Under the pieces are notes generated by a model. That model saw only the letters and a list, made by a program, of their open reading frames with translations, was not told the origin of the DNA and did not search any database. From the NCBI RefSeq assembly GCF_005166025.1, contig NZ_CP028923.1, positions 558,001 to 622,000 of the forward strand: DNA of 64,000 nt, given 5' to 3'. Within the stretch, counting starts at the first letter, position 1; every line of letters begins with the position of its first letter. Shown in pieces: positions 53,815 to 64,000 of the stretch. The translations under genes were made by a program, and so were the position numbers. This stretch comes from Mangrovivirga cuniculi (GTDB lineage: Bacteria; Bacteroidota; Bacteroidia; Cytophagales; Cyclobacteriaceae).

Positions 53815-54337
53815 GACAGTAAAAAATAAATTTTTGCTGGTGGTTATTGTCCTTTTGTGGGGTACGATCGGGTATTTTATCTATGATTACTTCCAGGTAG
53901 ATGACAGCAAGGTAAATCATAAATACACGAATAAAGCAATTGAAAAAAAGGAAAGAAAAATTGAGGAGGAGGATTCCCTGTTGTTGTCTTATGGAGATCC
54001 ATTTGGTTTTAATATCAAACCGAAGAAAAGGGTAAGAAAAGTTGTTAAACCGCAACGGCAGGTAAGAAGAACAAAACCGGCAAAATCTGTAACTTCAACA
54101 CCATTAGTAAATACCGATTCAATACGAATTTATGAGCAACTTAATTCAATAAAAATCAATGGGATTTTCGCTAACGAAAGTAAAAATGAAAATTTTGCCA
54201 ACGTGAGTGTTTACAACAAAATATATATACTATCAGCTGGTGATTCCATATTAAATTTTAGAGTTAAGGGTGTTTACTTAGAGTATTTATTGTTACAAAA
54301 CGAGGAAAGTGAATTTACGATAGAAAATAATATGTAA
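53807..54337 (+). CDS. GspC / PilP-like periplasmic linker protein
   Basis: The 176-residue protein has a membrane helix (about 8-28), a Lys/Arg-rich, flexible linker (KKRVRKVVKPQRQVRRTKPA) and a small C-terminal domain: INGIFANESKNENFANVSVYN, KIYILSAGDSILNFRVKGVY. That is the homology-region layout of GspC, which links the platform to the secretin. It ends the plus-strand secretion operon. Confidence 0.72.
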   Translation: MNKTVKNKFLLVVIVLLWGTIGYFIYDYFQVDDSKVNHKYTNKAIEKKERKIEEEDSLLLSYGDPFGFNIKPKKRVRKVVKPQRQVRRTKPAKSVTSTPLVNTDSIRIYEQLNSIKINGIFANESKNENFANVSVYNKIYILSAGDSILNFRVKGVYLEYLLLQNEESEFTIENNM

Positions 54338-54343
54338 GAAAAA

Positions 54344-54373
54344 TTTGATTTTTTAAAATTAAAAGTATCTTTG
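54344..54373 (+). promoter_or_regulatory. Bacteroidota-type promoter for the Rhs operon
   Basis: TTTG at 54344-54347, an 18-base spacer, and TATCTTTG at 54366-54373 match the consensus TTTG-N17..23-TAnnTTTG. It lies 43 bases before the TTG start of the next gene, just after the secretion operon ends. This is the clearest promoter in the window. Confidence 0.65.
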
Positions 54374-54415
54374 CGACTTCAACCAAGATTATCAATTATT
54401 AACTATTAATTAGGA

Positions 54416-54997
54416 TTGAGATTTTTTTATCAACTATTACTATTAATCGTAGTACTATGTTTAACTAATTGTGCTCAGCATACTATAAATGATCCGGAAG
54501 AATATCTGGATTGGTATGGTGAAAACAGTGAAAATTTACAGTTTAATTCAAACTGCGAAGGTTATTCATTTAAACTACAATATCAGCCAACAGCTGTCAG
54601 AGCGATCAGAAATGGCGATTTAACTCAACTTGAGAGTTTTGAAAACAGTCTGGTTTTCGTGCTTGATGTAGAGTCAAAAGCCGATGATCTGGGGCGTCTG
54701 AATCAGTATAAGCAATACCTGGAATACAATTCATCAGAGTTATTTCAATTGACTATTGAGGAGCAAAATTATGATCCTTCATTAAGCATTTATGAAGGAT
54801 TTAATAGTCATAAAAACACCCATCGGTTTACAATTTTATTTGAATTAAGTGAAGGAGAAAGGATTGATGAGTCGAATATCCATGAGTTTTCCGATGTAAC
54901 ATTTTCAATCAAAGACGAAATTTTTTGTAGCCAGAAGGCTATTATCAATATTAATCAAGACAATTTTTATTCAATACCAAAATTTGAGGTTCAATGA
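54416..54997 (+). CDS. Lipoprotein at the head of the Rhs operon
   Basis: A TTG start at 54416 gives MRFFYQLLLLIVVLCLTNCA, a lipoprotein signal with lipobox LTNC. The 193-residue mature part is rich in Asn, Glu and beta strands (DLTQLESFENSLVFVLDV, IKDEIFCSQKAIININQD). It has no recognised domain. The stop overlaps the start of the giant gene as ATGA, so it is translated with it. It could be an anchor, chaperone or immunity-like partner. Confidence 0.75.
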   Translation: MRFFYQLLLLIVVLCLTNCAQHTINDPEEYLDWYGENSENLQFNSNCEGYSFKLQYQPTAVRAIRNGDLTQLESFENSLVFVLDVESKADDLGRLNQYKQYLEYNSSELFQLTIEEQNYDPSLSIYEGFNSHKNTHRFTILFELSEGERIDESNIHEFSDVTFSIKDEIFCSQKAIININQDNFYSIPKFEVQ

Positions 54998-57900
54998 AGT
55001 TAGCGCGTAGGTATTTATCAACTGTATCTCGTTTTTTATTACTGGTATTTATTTTAGAGGGAGGATCAACCCTTGCCTTGCAGGCACAGACCAGTGGACC
55101 ATCACAGCCTGAGTTTACGAGTTTTACACCGTATAGCCATAGTCAGATGGTTGATTTATATACAGGAAATTTCTCATATAATTTGCCACTGTTAGAAGTT
55201 CCCGGTCCTGGTAGTTCCGGGTATCCTGTTTCACTTTCTTATTCCAGTGATATTGCGGCTGGCGAAGAAGCATCCTGGGTTGGATTAGGCTGGACGCTAA
55301 ATACAGGTGCAATAAATAGATCAGTTAATGGCTTGCCCGATGACTATTATATTGATAATACCGGAGATAATGGATCTCATGGGGTGGTATATCATACAAA
55401 ACAGCCAAATAATAATACTACAAATGCAACCCTAGGTACTGCCCTCGAGGTTGCGTCATTGAAAAAGCTTCCGGGTATAAATTTGAGCGCTGAGGCTAGC
55501 GTTGGAATGCGGTATAATAATTATCGTGGATTTGGACTTACTTCAAGATTAGGAGCATCATTAATGAGTGGTTTTATCAATTTGGGAATTGAAAGTGACC
55601 ATAATGGGCAGAAAAAGTTTAATCATAGTATTAATCCAAGTGCAATTGCAGGGGCATTTCAAAGCCGTTCAAAATGGCTGACTAAAAAAATGGCCAAAAT
55701 GGCAGCGTCCCGTATATTTCCGATGGGGGGTATGCCATATATGCCCTCAAGAACAACGATGGCAAATTTGAATAAAAAAAGACCTTTTCAATCAGGAGGA
55801 ATAAGTAACATCGATTTTGGTGGTTTGAAATATTTCAATGGAACGCACCCAACAACAGTAACTGAATATGATGCAATTTCTACAACGGTTTCGTTAGGCT
55901 TAGATGTTATTCCATGGCTAGGTCCTATAGGAACAAATGCATACGTCTCGGGTACTCACACTGTTCAACTCTTCAAAGACAAGACAATATCAAAGGCGTA
56001 TGGATTCTTATATTCATCTGCTGCAGATAAAGATTCAGAAATGGATTATTCAAAAGGACAAATACCCTCTTATCATAGAAATGACGAATTTATTTCTGCA
56101 CCATTAAATGGCGCAGATCAGTTTATGGTTTCAGCAGAAGGATTGTCTGGTGTTTTCAAGGCTATTCATCCTACAATTGGTCATTTTAAGCCTAGGGAGG
56201 TTGAGAATACTACAACTGCACTTAGTGTAGGTCTAGAGGTTAATGGTGGAGCACAATCAGCAGGAATTGGGTTTAAAGGAGTAGGTGGTAGTCATGCATC
56301 AATAAAATATAATGGATGGGTAACCAATGGCGCTAAAAACTTTAGTGATCAGGAAAGTGTTTATTTCAGGTTTAATAACGATCCGGCTTCAATTATTACA
56401 AATTCATCTTTTAATAATTCTGCTGAATCAGCGAGAATTTCTGGTAATTCTGCTAATGTAAACCATATCAATCAACCTGAATATGTAAAAGGCGATAGGT
56501 CAGTTTATATCGAATACAATTTAAATTCTGATTTCACTAATACTAATCGAAAAGCTTTTAGACCCTCATACGATCCATCATTAACAGCGGGAAAAGTTAC
56601 CAGAAGTTCAGATAAAGGAATTGGCTCTATAGCAATGCACAATGTTAATGGTTTAAAATATGTGTTTGGCATACCTGTAGAAGTTAGAAATGAAAAATTT
56701 ATTAATTATGGAACTTCATACCCGCGCTTTATAGATGATGATTTTAAGGTTTATAGTGAGGACGGAAAAACAAAGCAGGGGTTCGAAAGAAATGGAGCTT
56801 ATGCTTCAACTTTTCTTTTAACTGAAATTACAGGGCCTGATTTTGTAGACCTGGAGCTTGATGGACCCACTCCAGATGATTTAGGATCATATACTAAATT
56901 TAGTTACAATAAGGATTATGGCGATGGTGTGTTCAACAGCGATGGTTCTGAAAAGGGATGGTATAAATGGAGAACTCCTTATGACGGTCTAAAGTATGAA
57001 AAAAATAGTCTTTCAGACCCTAGAGATGATCAAGGGATTGTCAGGTATGGTGAAAAGGAAGTTTATTACCTAAATAAAATTGAGACTAAAACCCATGTAG
57101 CGATATTTTATACTAAAGAGCGAGACAATGAAGGCTTCGGAGCATTGACTGATGAAGATAATCTTGCTATGGTACCAGCCCGATCAAGTTTTGATAACCC
57201 TCAAAAATTAAGAAAACTAGAAAAAATTGAGCTATATCTTAGAAATAGTGAAAACTTCGTTGATCCAACTATAAGTAACCCAGTATTAAAACCTTCAGCA
57301 GCAGATCCAATTAAAACCATTAAATTCACTTATGCTGAAGATATAGTTGGGGAACCCGAATTAATGATAGGAGTACCCAATGCTAAATCTGGTCGCGGAA
57401 GATTAACATTAAAAGAGGTCACTTTTATTTATAATGGTATTGAAAGTGCACGATTAAATTCTTACAAATTTGATTATCAATATCCTCGTATTAATTATCC
57501 TGCTCCATTTGGAGCATTATCAAATTATGCTCAAGTGAGTGATGGTGTATTTCTGGATGAAAACCCAACGTATAAAGAGTCCTATGTTAACAATTGGGGA
57601 ATGTATGACCCTGGTTCTTACATACAGAAATTGTACCACTACGACTGGGATAATCAATTTGCTCACGTACCTGGAAACTATCCGGATGATCTGAATCATT
57701 TACAATATGATCCTGCTGCCTGGACATTAAAGAAAATCACAATGCCTTCAGGAGGAGAAATTCATGTACAATATGAAGAAGATGAATATATGTATGTCCA
57801 GGATAAAAGAGCTTTGACTATGACCCCTTTATTAGGATCAGAAGGGAATTCAAATTTCCAGATCGATCTTTCCGGACATAACTATACTTCGGAACAACTA

Positions 57901-60074
57901 ACTAGGTTAGAAGAAATCCTGATAAATGAATATGTCAATCCTGGTAAGCCGATGTATTTTAAGTTTCTTTATCAATTGATAAATAGTAATAATAGCTCAC
58001 CAAGTCCAGATAATTGTAACTCTGAATACATTGAAGGTTATTTTAAATTACATAACGTAAGTCTTGATGGTAGTATTCTATCAATCAATTTAACAGATAG
58101 TAAAAAGTTACCATACGAGGTTTGTGAAGAATTTGTGAAAACTCAAAGAATCGGCATGATCAATGGGGAGGGTGATTGTAATTCTTCAGGAAACTCGCTA
58201 GATGGGGGAGATGCAGAAGGAATTGTAAAGAACTTAACCAATTATTTAGGTAAAAGATTCGGAGTTAGGGATATATGTAAAAAATTAAGCTATATCAACT
58301 CATATGTTCGACTTCCTAATATTAAACCAAAAAAAGGTGGTGGAATTAGAGTAAAACGTTTGATAACCTATGATAATTCTGCAAACAGGGAAACTGTTTT
58401 AGGAACAGAATATATTTATCAGAAAAAAAATACATTAACAGGAAAGTATGAATCTAGTGGTGTAGCAACCAACGATCCAAATGGTAAAGAAAATCCACTA
58501 ATTCAATTAGTTCCTCGAGATGAAAATTCATGGCGACAGGATCTGTTTTACGGAAGTGACTTAAAGACCATGGAGACACCCTGGGTACCTGATGCAATGC
58601 CGGCACCATCAGTTGGATACTCAAGTGTAATTACAAAAAACCTGTATGATTCACAATACAACTCAGGTTTTGTTGTTACCAATTTTTATTCTCCAAATGA
58701 CCCTGAGTTTTCTATGAAGATGGAAAAATCTGAATTGGAAATCGGTGAAAAGTATACGAGTTTAAGGACAAACTTACTTTCCATTAGTTTTGAAAGTGTA
58801 CTTCAATTAGCCCAGGGATTTGTTGTATCAGATTATTCCAACTTTTATGGAAGGATAAAGGATGTGACCACTTATGAGGGAGCAATAAGCAGTAGCACAT
58901 TGGATGAAATTAGTGAAAGACGAGTGATCTCTTCGGTGAAAAATGAATATTTCAATCCTGAAGATAAAATTCCGGTAGCAAGCTCTGAAGGAGAAGGATT
59001 AATCAATGAGCAGAATATTTTAATGGCGCAAGGGTATGATGTCGAATATACCTACGCTTCACAGCAAGTGATAGAAGGAATGGTAGGAGCTGAGTACGAT
59101 GCCGATGGATATGTCTTTTTTATAGGCATTTTAGGCCCCATACCTTTGGTAACATTAATATCAGCTTTAACAACGACAGGTGGAGAATTTTCAACACACG
59201 CCACAACAAAAGTAATAAGTTATCCGGCTGTATTGAAAAGACTATCAGCACTAAAGATGGTATTTCACATATCGATGAAAACCTTGCTTTTGATCGTTAT
59301 ACTGGCCAACCAGTATTAACCAAGTCATATGATGAGTTTAAAGGAGGTTATATTACCCAGCAAGTTCCTGCTTCCTGGAAATATGATTTCTTTAAGCCTA
59401 AAAGCATAAAGCAAGACTCACCTATATTAGGAATCCCATACATGTCAATAGATAATGGCAATTTGATTTTAGGAGATATTTGCGATATTTCTCAGTTTTC
59501 AGAGGGAGATAAAATTTATTTCGAATCATCTGGAAAAGACTATTTTGCCTTTCTAGGGAAAGTAAATTATGCAAATAATAGCATTGAGCTTATTAAAGCC
59601 CGAGAGGGTAATCTATTACCAACAACAGGAACAATATCAGCAATGAAAATAATTGATTCTGTTGAGCCAAATAAAATTCAGACACCTGCTGGACAGTTTA
59701 CTTATCATTTTGCAGATGAAAATGAATTGCCTGATATCTCCAGTGAAATGCAGTTTGATGAAGGATCCACGAAGATTTTTGAAGATATAATAGCTGATAA
59801 ACTTACACAGGCGATAAAGGGGAAATTGCCTTCGCTAACAATAACGGGTCCTGATCTTGGTAAACTTAATTATGATTTGTCATTGTATGAATATTATGAT
59901 AATGAATTTGATGGAGATGAAGGGGAACCCAACTATCAAATAAATTGGAGCAAGGTGAAATTAAAAGAAATGAACTTTTCCATTCATTATAATGAAAAAA
60001 TACAAATAGAACTGGCTCAATTTAAAATTTATTGTGACCAATGTCCAAATCAAGAATTTGAAGTAGTTAAATAA
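54994..60074 (+). pseudogene. Very large secreted Rhs-like protein, frameshifted
   Basis: The protein starts with a signal peptide ending ALQAQ and continues QMVDLYTGNFSYNLPLLEVP, GYPVSLSYSSDIAAGEEAS and WVGLGWTLNTGAINRSVNGL, the N-terminal shell typical of Rhs/SpvB-like proteins of Bacteroidota. The first frame ends at 59319; the second (59442-60074 from its first ATG) continues. Reading through the AAAA run at 59236-59239 with one more A gives TKDGISHIDENLAFDRYTGQ, which fits. The total would be about 1693 residues. It ends TLDGKLNYDL..., not with a known toxin domain. Probably intact in the cell. Confidence 0.72.
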
Positions 60075-60080
60075 TTAAAA

Positions 60081-61967
60081 ATGAATAAGTTAATACTTTT
60101 TGTTGCAACTCTTTTTTTCTTCAATATTAGCATCTATTCGCAAGAAGAGCTTGATGGTGGGGGTCTTCTGGGTGAAGAGGATCCAAGTGATCCTGAACCT
60201 TGTTATCTCGACATCCATAGTATTAGTGGAGAAGAAAATCCTTATGTACACACAAACGAGGAATATAACTATACCTTTTTGTGGAACAATTTTGCTTGTA
60301 AGTCAGGTGATATAGACAGGGTAGAATGGAAATTTTTAGGAAAGACAATTAAAATAGAAAATAGTATAGGTACAAAAATCTCTTGGTCTGGTTATGAAGC
60401 AAATACATCTGGAACTCTATCAGTTTGGGTATACGATGCCTATAATTATCTAATAGGTGAAGCTTCTTTACCTATCACTTTTAGACCAGAGCCCTGTCCC
60501 AATAAAGATTCGGTTGCTTTTGCCCATAGTGGGTTTGACGGCTACGAAGGTATAAATATTGCTAGTTTTGGCGCTCAAAAAACTATTTCAACAAATAGCT
60601 TTGATGGGTATTTATACACATGGGATGTACCAGAGGGCATAGATATAGTCGATCAAACAAGTACATCTCTTACATATATTCCTAGACGAACAGGGAATTT
60701 TACTATAAAAATGGTCAGTACTACTGGAAACTGTGTAAGTTTTTCGGCAGCGAACTTTGAGGTGAGATCATTGTGTACAACTGATTTCCCATTGATTAGT
60801 CTCCAAAATGTTGAAGTATATTTAGACAATAAAAGTGGTTTCTATTATATTCAAGATGCTTCAGGAGCATGTTACAAAGTGCCTATGCATTGTTTTACAG
60901 CTCAGGCTACTGCTTATTTATCGAATAAAATAGTCAATGCTCAGGCTACTTATTTTGATAAAAACCGGGTTATTGTAGATATGTCTAAGAAGACAATTCC
61001 TTTGGGTATAGAACCTCCAAATGTTTATGAAAGTAGAAATGAAGGATATTATTTTCCTATATATTCGGCGAATTATAAGTCAAACCCCAAATCATTCGAA
61101 CAAGAAATAGATAATAAATCCGATGGCACGTTTTCAATTAGCAGGTTCAATTGGGAGAATGATGTAAATAAGGGGAATGGATGGGTTAGCTCAAGTAAAA
61201 TTGATAAGGTGGACCAGTATTCATCTGCTGTGGTTACCCACAATCCTTTAAACATTTATTCGGTAAATAAATTTGATCAAACAGGATTTTTGGTTTCGGC
61301 ATCTGGAGTGAATGTTGAATCAAGTGATAATTTATCATTTGAAAGTTTTGAAAGTCGTAATATTTCTTCGGTAGCTATTTCTTCAGGGTGGAACTTAATT
61401 AGTGAGGAAGCTTTTGTTAAAGATGAAAAAGTAAATGGCTTGTCTACTTCACATAGTGGAGCTACTCATTATAATTTGTCAAGTACAATAATAACTAAAG
61501 ATATCCAGGTTGATGAGCAGTTGAAATCAGGTGGTTTTTTAGTTCAGTTTTGGGCTCCTGCCGGTTTAATTTTTAATGTTGGCATTTCCGATAATATTAA
61601 TCAAGAAATTGTTAATCCTGTCGAACTCGCTTCATCAGGATCATGGTCACTTTATGAGGCATTTTTTAATAATACAACGTTAAAAGATTTTTCAGGGAAG
61701 GCGACCTTGTCTATCGAAAATTCTCAAAACAATCTTGTAATAATTGACGACATTAAGACACAGCCTTATACAGCTGAAGTTTCCTGTTATGTATACGATT
61801 ACAATAATTTGAGATTGAAGGCAACGTTCGACAATAATCACTTTGCTACTTTCTTCCATTATAATGTTGAAGGAAAACTGATTAGAAAATCAATCGAAAC
61901 AGAAAGAGGCATTCAGACCCTGCAGGAAAACTTTTATAACCTTCAGACCCCGGGAACAGGGAACTAA
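60081..61967 (+). CDS. Secreted Rhs-associated protein with PKD/Ig-like domains
   Basis: The 628-residue protein has a signal peptide (MNKLILFVATLFFFNISIYS). Its N-half has Ig/PKD-like domains (YLYTWDVPEGIDIVDQTSTS), its C-half a carbohydrate-binding-like jelly roll. The end, VYDYNNLRLKATFDNNHFAT and GKLIRKSIETERGIQTL, resembles the tail repeat of Bacteroidota Rhs cassettes. It starts 6 bases after the giant gene stop, so the operon continues. Function unknown; surface exposure likely. Confidence 0.72.
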   Translation: MNKLILFVATLFFFNISIYSQEELDGGGLLGEEDPSDPEPCYLDIHSISGEENPYVHTNEEYNYTFLWNNFACKSGDIDRVEWKFLGKTIKIENSIGTKISWSGYEANTSGTLSVWVYDAYNYLIGEASLPITFRPEPCPNKDSVAFAHSGFDGYEGINIASFGAQKTISTNSFDGYLYTWDVPEGIDIVDQTSTSLTYIPRRTGNFTIKMVSTTGNCVSFSAANFEVRSLCTTDFPLISLQNVEVYLDNKSGFYYIQDASGACYKVPMHCFTAQATAYLSNKIVNAQATYFDKNRVIVDMSKKTIPLGIEPPNVYESRNEGYYFPIYSANYKSNPKSFEQEIDNKSDGTFSISRFNWENDVNKGNGWVSSSKIDKVDQYSSAVVTHNPLNIYSVNKFDQTGFLVSASGVNVESSDNLSFESFESRNISSVAISSGWNLISEEAFVKDEKVNGLSTSHSGATHYNLSSTIITKDIQVDEQLKSGGFLVQFWAPAGLIFNVGISDNINQEIVNPVELASSGSWSLYEAFFNNTTLKDFSGKATLSIENSQNNLVIIDDIKTQPYTAEVSCYVYDYNNLRLKATFDNNHFATFFHYNVEGKLIRKSIETERGIQTLQENFYNLQTPGTGN

Positions 61968-62010
61968 CTTTTAACCAGAATTTATCAACTGATATTTAAT
62001 TAGTATCACA

Positions 62011-64000
62011 ATGCGCCAGATAATACTTTTTGCTTTTAGCTTAATTTTTAGTGTCAATTTTATTTTTGGTCAGACATTCACAGAACCGTCACCCAAATTA
62101 ATAGAACCGGAACTAATTGATCCAATTGAACCAATTGATCCCGGGGATGGTGGGACTACAACTTGTTCCATCGACAAGGTATTGAGAGATGGTGATGCTG
62201 GTACAACTATAGAGGCTCATGAAACTGAAACATTTCGAGCTGTAACAAATCCTTCAGGGTGTTTTGAAGTGATGAATACTGACTGGCATATCAGTATTGA
62301 TTATGGATTGTATATTAATATCGCAAATAATATTGATAGAGTAGTCATTGATTTTAATGATTATAATTTACAAGGTGGAGAGCGAATTAGAATAAGAGCA
62401 ACCCTTGATGGTGTTTCAAGATATTATAGCTTTACTATTCCAATAGAATGCGATAGCAGTCCCTCAATATCTGTTAGCGGAGATCTATGTGCAGGAAATC
62501 AAATTACGCTTAGCTTACTAAATGCTTCACAAAGTTACACTTGGGATTTACCAAGCGGTTTTCTTGTACCAATGGGAGAGAGTTTAACTTCCAAAACAAT
62601 TACCGTCACACCTACAGAAGTTGGTAATTATACCATAACAGCTATAAATTCAGAATCTACGTGTACTTCTCCTTCTAAATCAATAAGTATATCCTCAGGA
62701 GTATCTTCAGCCTCTTTGGTTTCTCCTGTTAGTTTAGTATGTATTCCAGATAATCCAACCCAAACATTTCAATTGGATATTAATGGCTCATATACAGGAA
62801 TTGAATGGTATATTGATCCCGTTGGGCAAGGAAGTCTTATTCCTGATTATACAGATGTAGAATCAATAAATTATACATTTACTCAGGCCGGTGATTATAG
62901 TTTATCTGCAAGAATAATAGGTTGTGGAGATGATGTGTATGTAAATCATACGGTTACTGTTGAAAAACCTGAAATTTTAAGTTGTGACAATTGTAATATT
63001 GATGTATGTCAAGGTCAAACAATTGAAATAAATTTAAGCACATCTACGGGAACCGACATTCTTTGGGAAAACTTTTACGATGAAAATGGTCAATTTGTTC
63101 AGCTTCCTGATAACGTTGTCTTGTCAGAACCAAATTTAAACAATACATCAGTTAAACTTACTTTCAATAGTTCAGGCACAAAAGAATTTACTTTAAGACC
63201 TCAGGGAAATGGTTGTGTCGGATCCGATTATAAATTTAAAATCATAGTGCCGGAAGAAAATGCTGCAACTGAAGTGTCCTTTATTCCCTCTGATGTTTCA
63301 TCTAAATCAATGTATGTAAACAGTTGTTATCAGAGAACAAGTGTGTGTGGACGCACCTACGATGAAATTGTATTATTCGGAAAGTTGAATACCGGAGACA
63401 TGCATAATTGGGGTAATGCGGCATTTTCCGCAACAGCTAATTTTACAGCTAAGTTCAACTTTGAAAATTCTAGCATCTCAGATCAGAACATTTCATTAAA
63501 TATAGATAACACCAAGCCTGAACAAATATATTATTTCACCTTAGACGCAGCTACTTATGATCTAGATGATCTGAGATCAATTTCAATAGAACCAAATGGG
63601 TCACCATGGTTTACTTCAACAATTGATCCTGCTGATATTGATGATGTTAATATTGAGTTTTACATCGAGCCTAAATATTCAATCGACGTAAAAAATGCAC
63701 TGGTCGGAGTAAAACCTTCGAATGCATCTACACAGTGGGAACATTCTTTTGAACTTTACAATAACAATCCAAATGATTGCTATGAAATTCCTTACTACCA
63801 CCTCCAGATAGTTAGAAAGTATGCAGAGGAAACTTCTCCAAATTGGGAAAATGCAACTAATTATTTTATCGCAGTAGAGGGTGAAAATACCGAGGCCAAT
63901 CCTACCATAGCTCAATTATCTTTAGCAGAGGGTAGTGGTAGTTATTACTGGAGAGTAAGGGCATTAGGGTCTGATTTAGATGGAACAATCAGTCACGATG
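62011..64000 (+). CDS. Large secreted protein with PKD-like domains (truncated by window end)
   Basis: The frame starts at 62011 with signal peptide MRQIILFAFSLIFSVNFIFG and stays open to the right edge (663 codons). Following an acidic, Pro-rich stretch (PKLIEPELIDPIEPIDPG), PKD/Ig-like modules repeat, each with SVSGDLCAGNQITLSL-type, YTWDLPSGF and CNIDVCQGQTIEINLS-type strands. These are gliding/secretion-type surface protein modules. The true end and any C-terminal domain are unseen. Confidence 0.78.
   Translation, partial: MRQIILFAFSLIFSVNFIFGQTFTEPSPKLIEPELIDPIEPIDPGDGGTTTCSIDKVLRDGDAGTTIEAHETETFRAVTNPSGCFEVMNTDWHISIDYGLYINIANNIDRVVIDFNDYNLQGGERIRIRATLDGVSRYYSFTIPIECDSSPSISVSGDLCAGNQITLSLLNASQSYTWDLPSGFLVPMGESLTSKTITVTPTEVGNYTITAINSESTCTSPSKSISISSGVSSASLVSPVSLVCIPDNPTQTFQLDINGSYTGIEWYIDPVGQGSLIPDYTDVESINYTFTQAGDYSLSARIIGCGDDVYVNHTVTVEKPEILSCDNCNIDVCQGQTIEINLSTSTGTDILWENFYDENGQFVQLPDNVVLSEPNLNNTSVKLTFNSSGTKEFTLRPQGNGCVGSDYKFKIIVPEENAATEVSFIPSDVSSKSMYVNSCYQRTSVCGRTYDEIVLFGKLNTGDMHNWGNAAFSATANFTAKFNFENSSISDQNISLNIDNTKPEQIYYFTLDAATYDLDDLRSISIEPNGSPWFTSTIDPADIDDVNIEFYIEPKYSIDVKNALVGVKPSNASTQWEHSFELYNNNPNDCYEIPYYHLQIVRKYAEETSPNWENATNYFIAVEGENTEANPTIAQLSLAEGSGSYYWRVRALGSDLDGTISHD

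Noticed and set aside
43887-54337. Type IV pilus or competence system
   Set aside because: No PilT-like retraction ATPase, no separate PilM, and a GspC-like protein is present; gene content fits a T2SS better, though the two cannot be fully separated by sequence alone.

Overview
The window looks like a chromosome segment of a low-GC, Gram-negative Bacteroidota, probably of the order Cytophagales. The evidence is MORN-type surface proteins, OmpA proteins with WD40-like repeats, the recJ-lptB-GH3 gene order, Bacteroidota-style promoters (TTTG / TAnnTTTG) and many lipoproteins. The genus cannot be told from the sequence alone.

Layout: (1) 1-4.7 kb, housekeeping genes on the minus strand: secA (cut by the left edge), dapF, rplS, trmD. 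(2) 4.8-7.3 kb, a tight plus-strand operon: a small protein ending in a Cys-Pro-Pro-Asp-Cys tail, a seven-helix membrane protein, a NarL-type histidine kinase and its LuxR-type response regulator. (3) 7.3-25.8 kb, mixed housekeeping genes: nucleoid-associated protein, MORN protein, beta-CASP hydrolase, Rieske protein, fumC, SPOR-like protein, methyltransferase, recJ-lptB-GH3-glycerate kinase, two thioredoxin-fold proteins and a ClC transporter. The gene-free gap at 23.5-24.0 kb holds three DnaA-box-like 9-mers and is a candidate replication origin. (4) 25.9-40.3 kb, envelope genes: sugar nucleotidyltransferase, AsmA-like giant, aldehyde dehydrogenase, transglutaminase-like protein, two OmpA proteins, a patatin outer-membrane protein and an M23 peptidase-like protein. 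(5) 40.3-43.9 kb, an accessory island: transposase remnant, orphan Imm11-like gene, HicAB module, a damaged RelE-type module, and several repeat families. (6) 43.9-54.3 kb, a complete-looking but divergent type II secretion (T2SS) locus in two divergent operons. (7) 54.3-64.0 kb, a separately promoted operon of a lipoprotein and very large secreted Rhs-like and PKD-like proteins, running off the right edge.

The most interesting part is 43.9-64.0 kb. The T2SS has three pseudopilins that all carry Ser instead of Gly just before the predicted cleavage site. It also has a prepilin peptidase reduced to its aspartyl protease half, a beta-solenoid membrane protein where GspK would be expected, a secretin with three STN-like modules, and Rhs-type giant proteins next door as possible cargo.

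A quality warning: four genes (near 8.1, 11.5, 16.8 and 59.2 kb) are each interrupted by a frameshift that one extra base in a homopolymer run would repair. This is more like consensus error than biology, and these genes are probably intact in the living cell.
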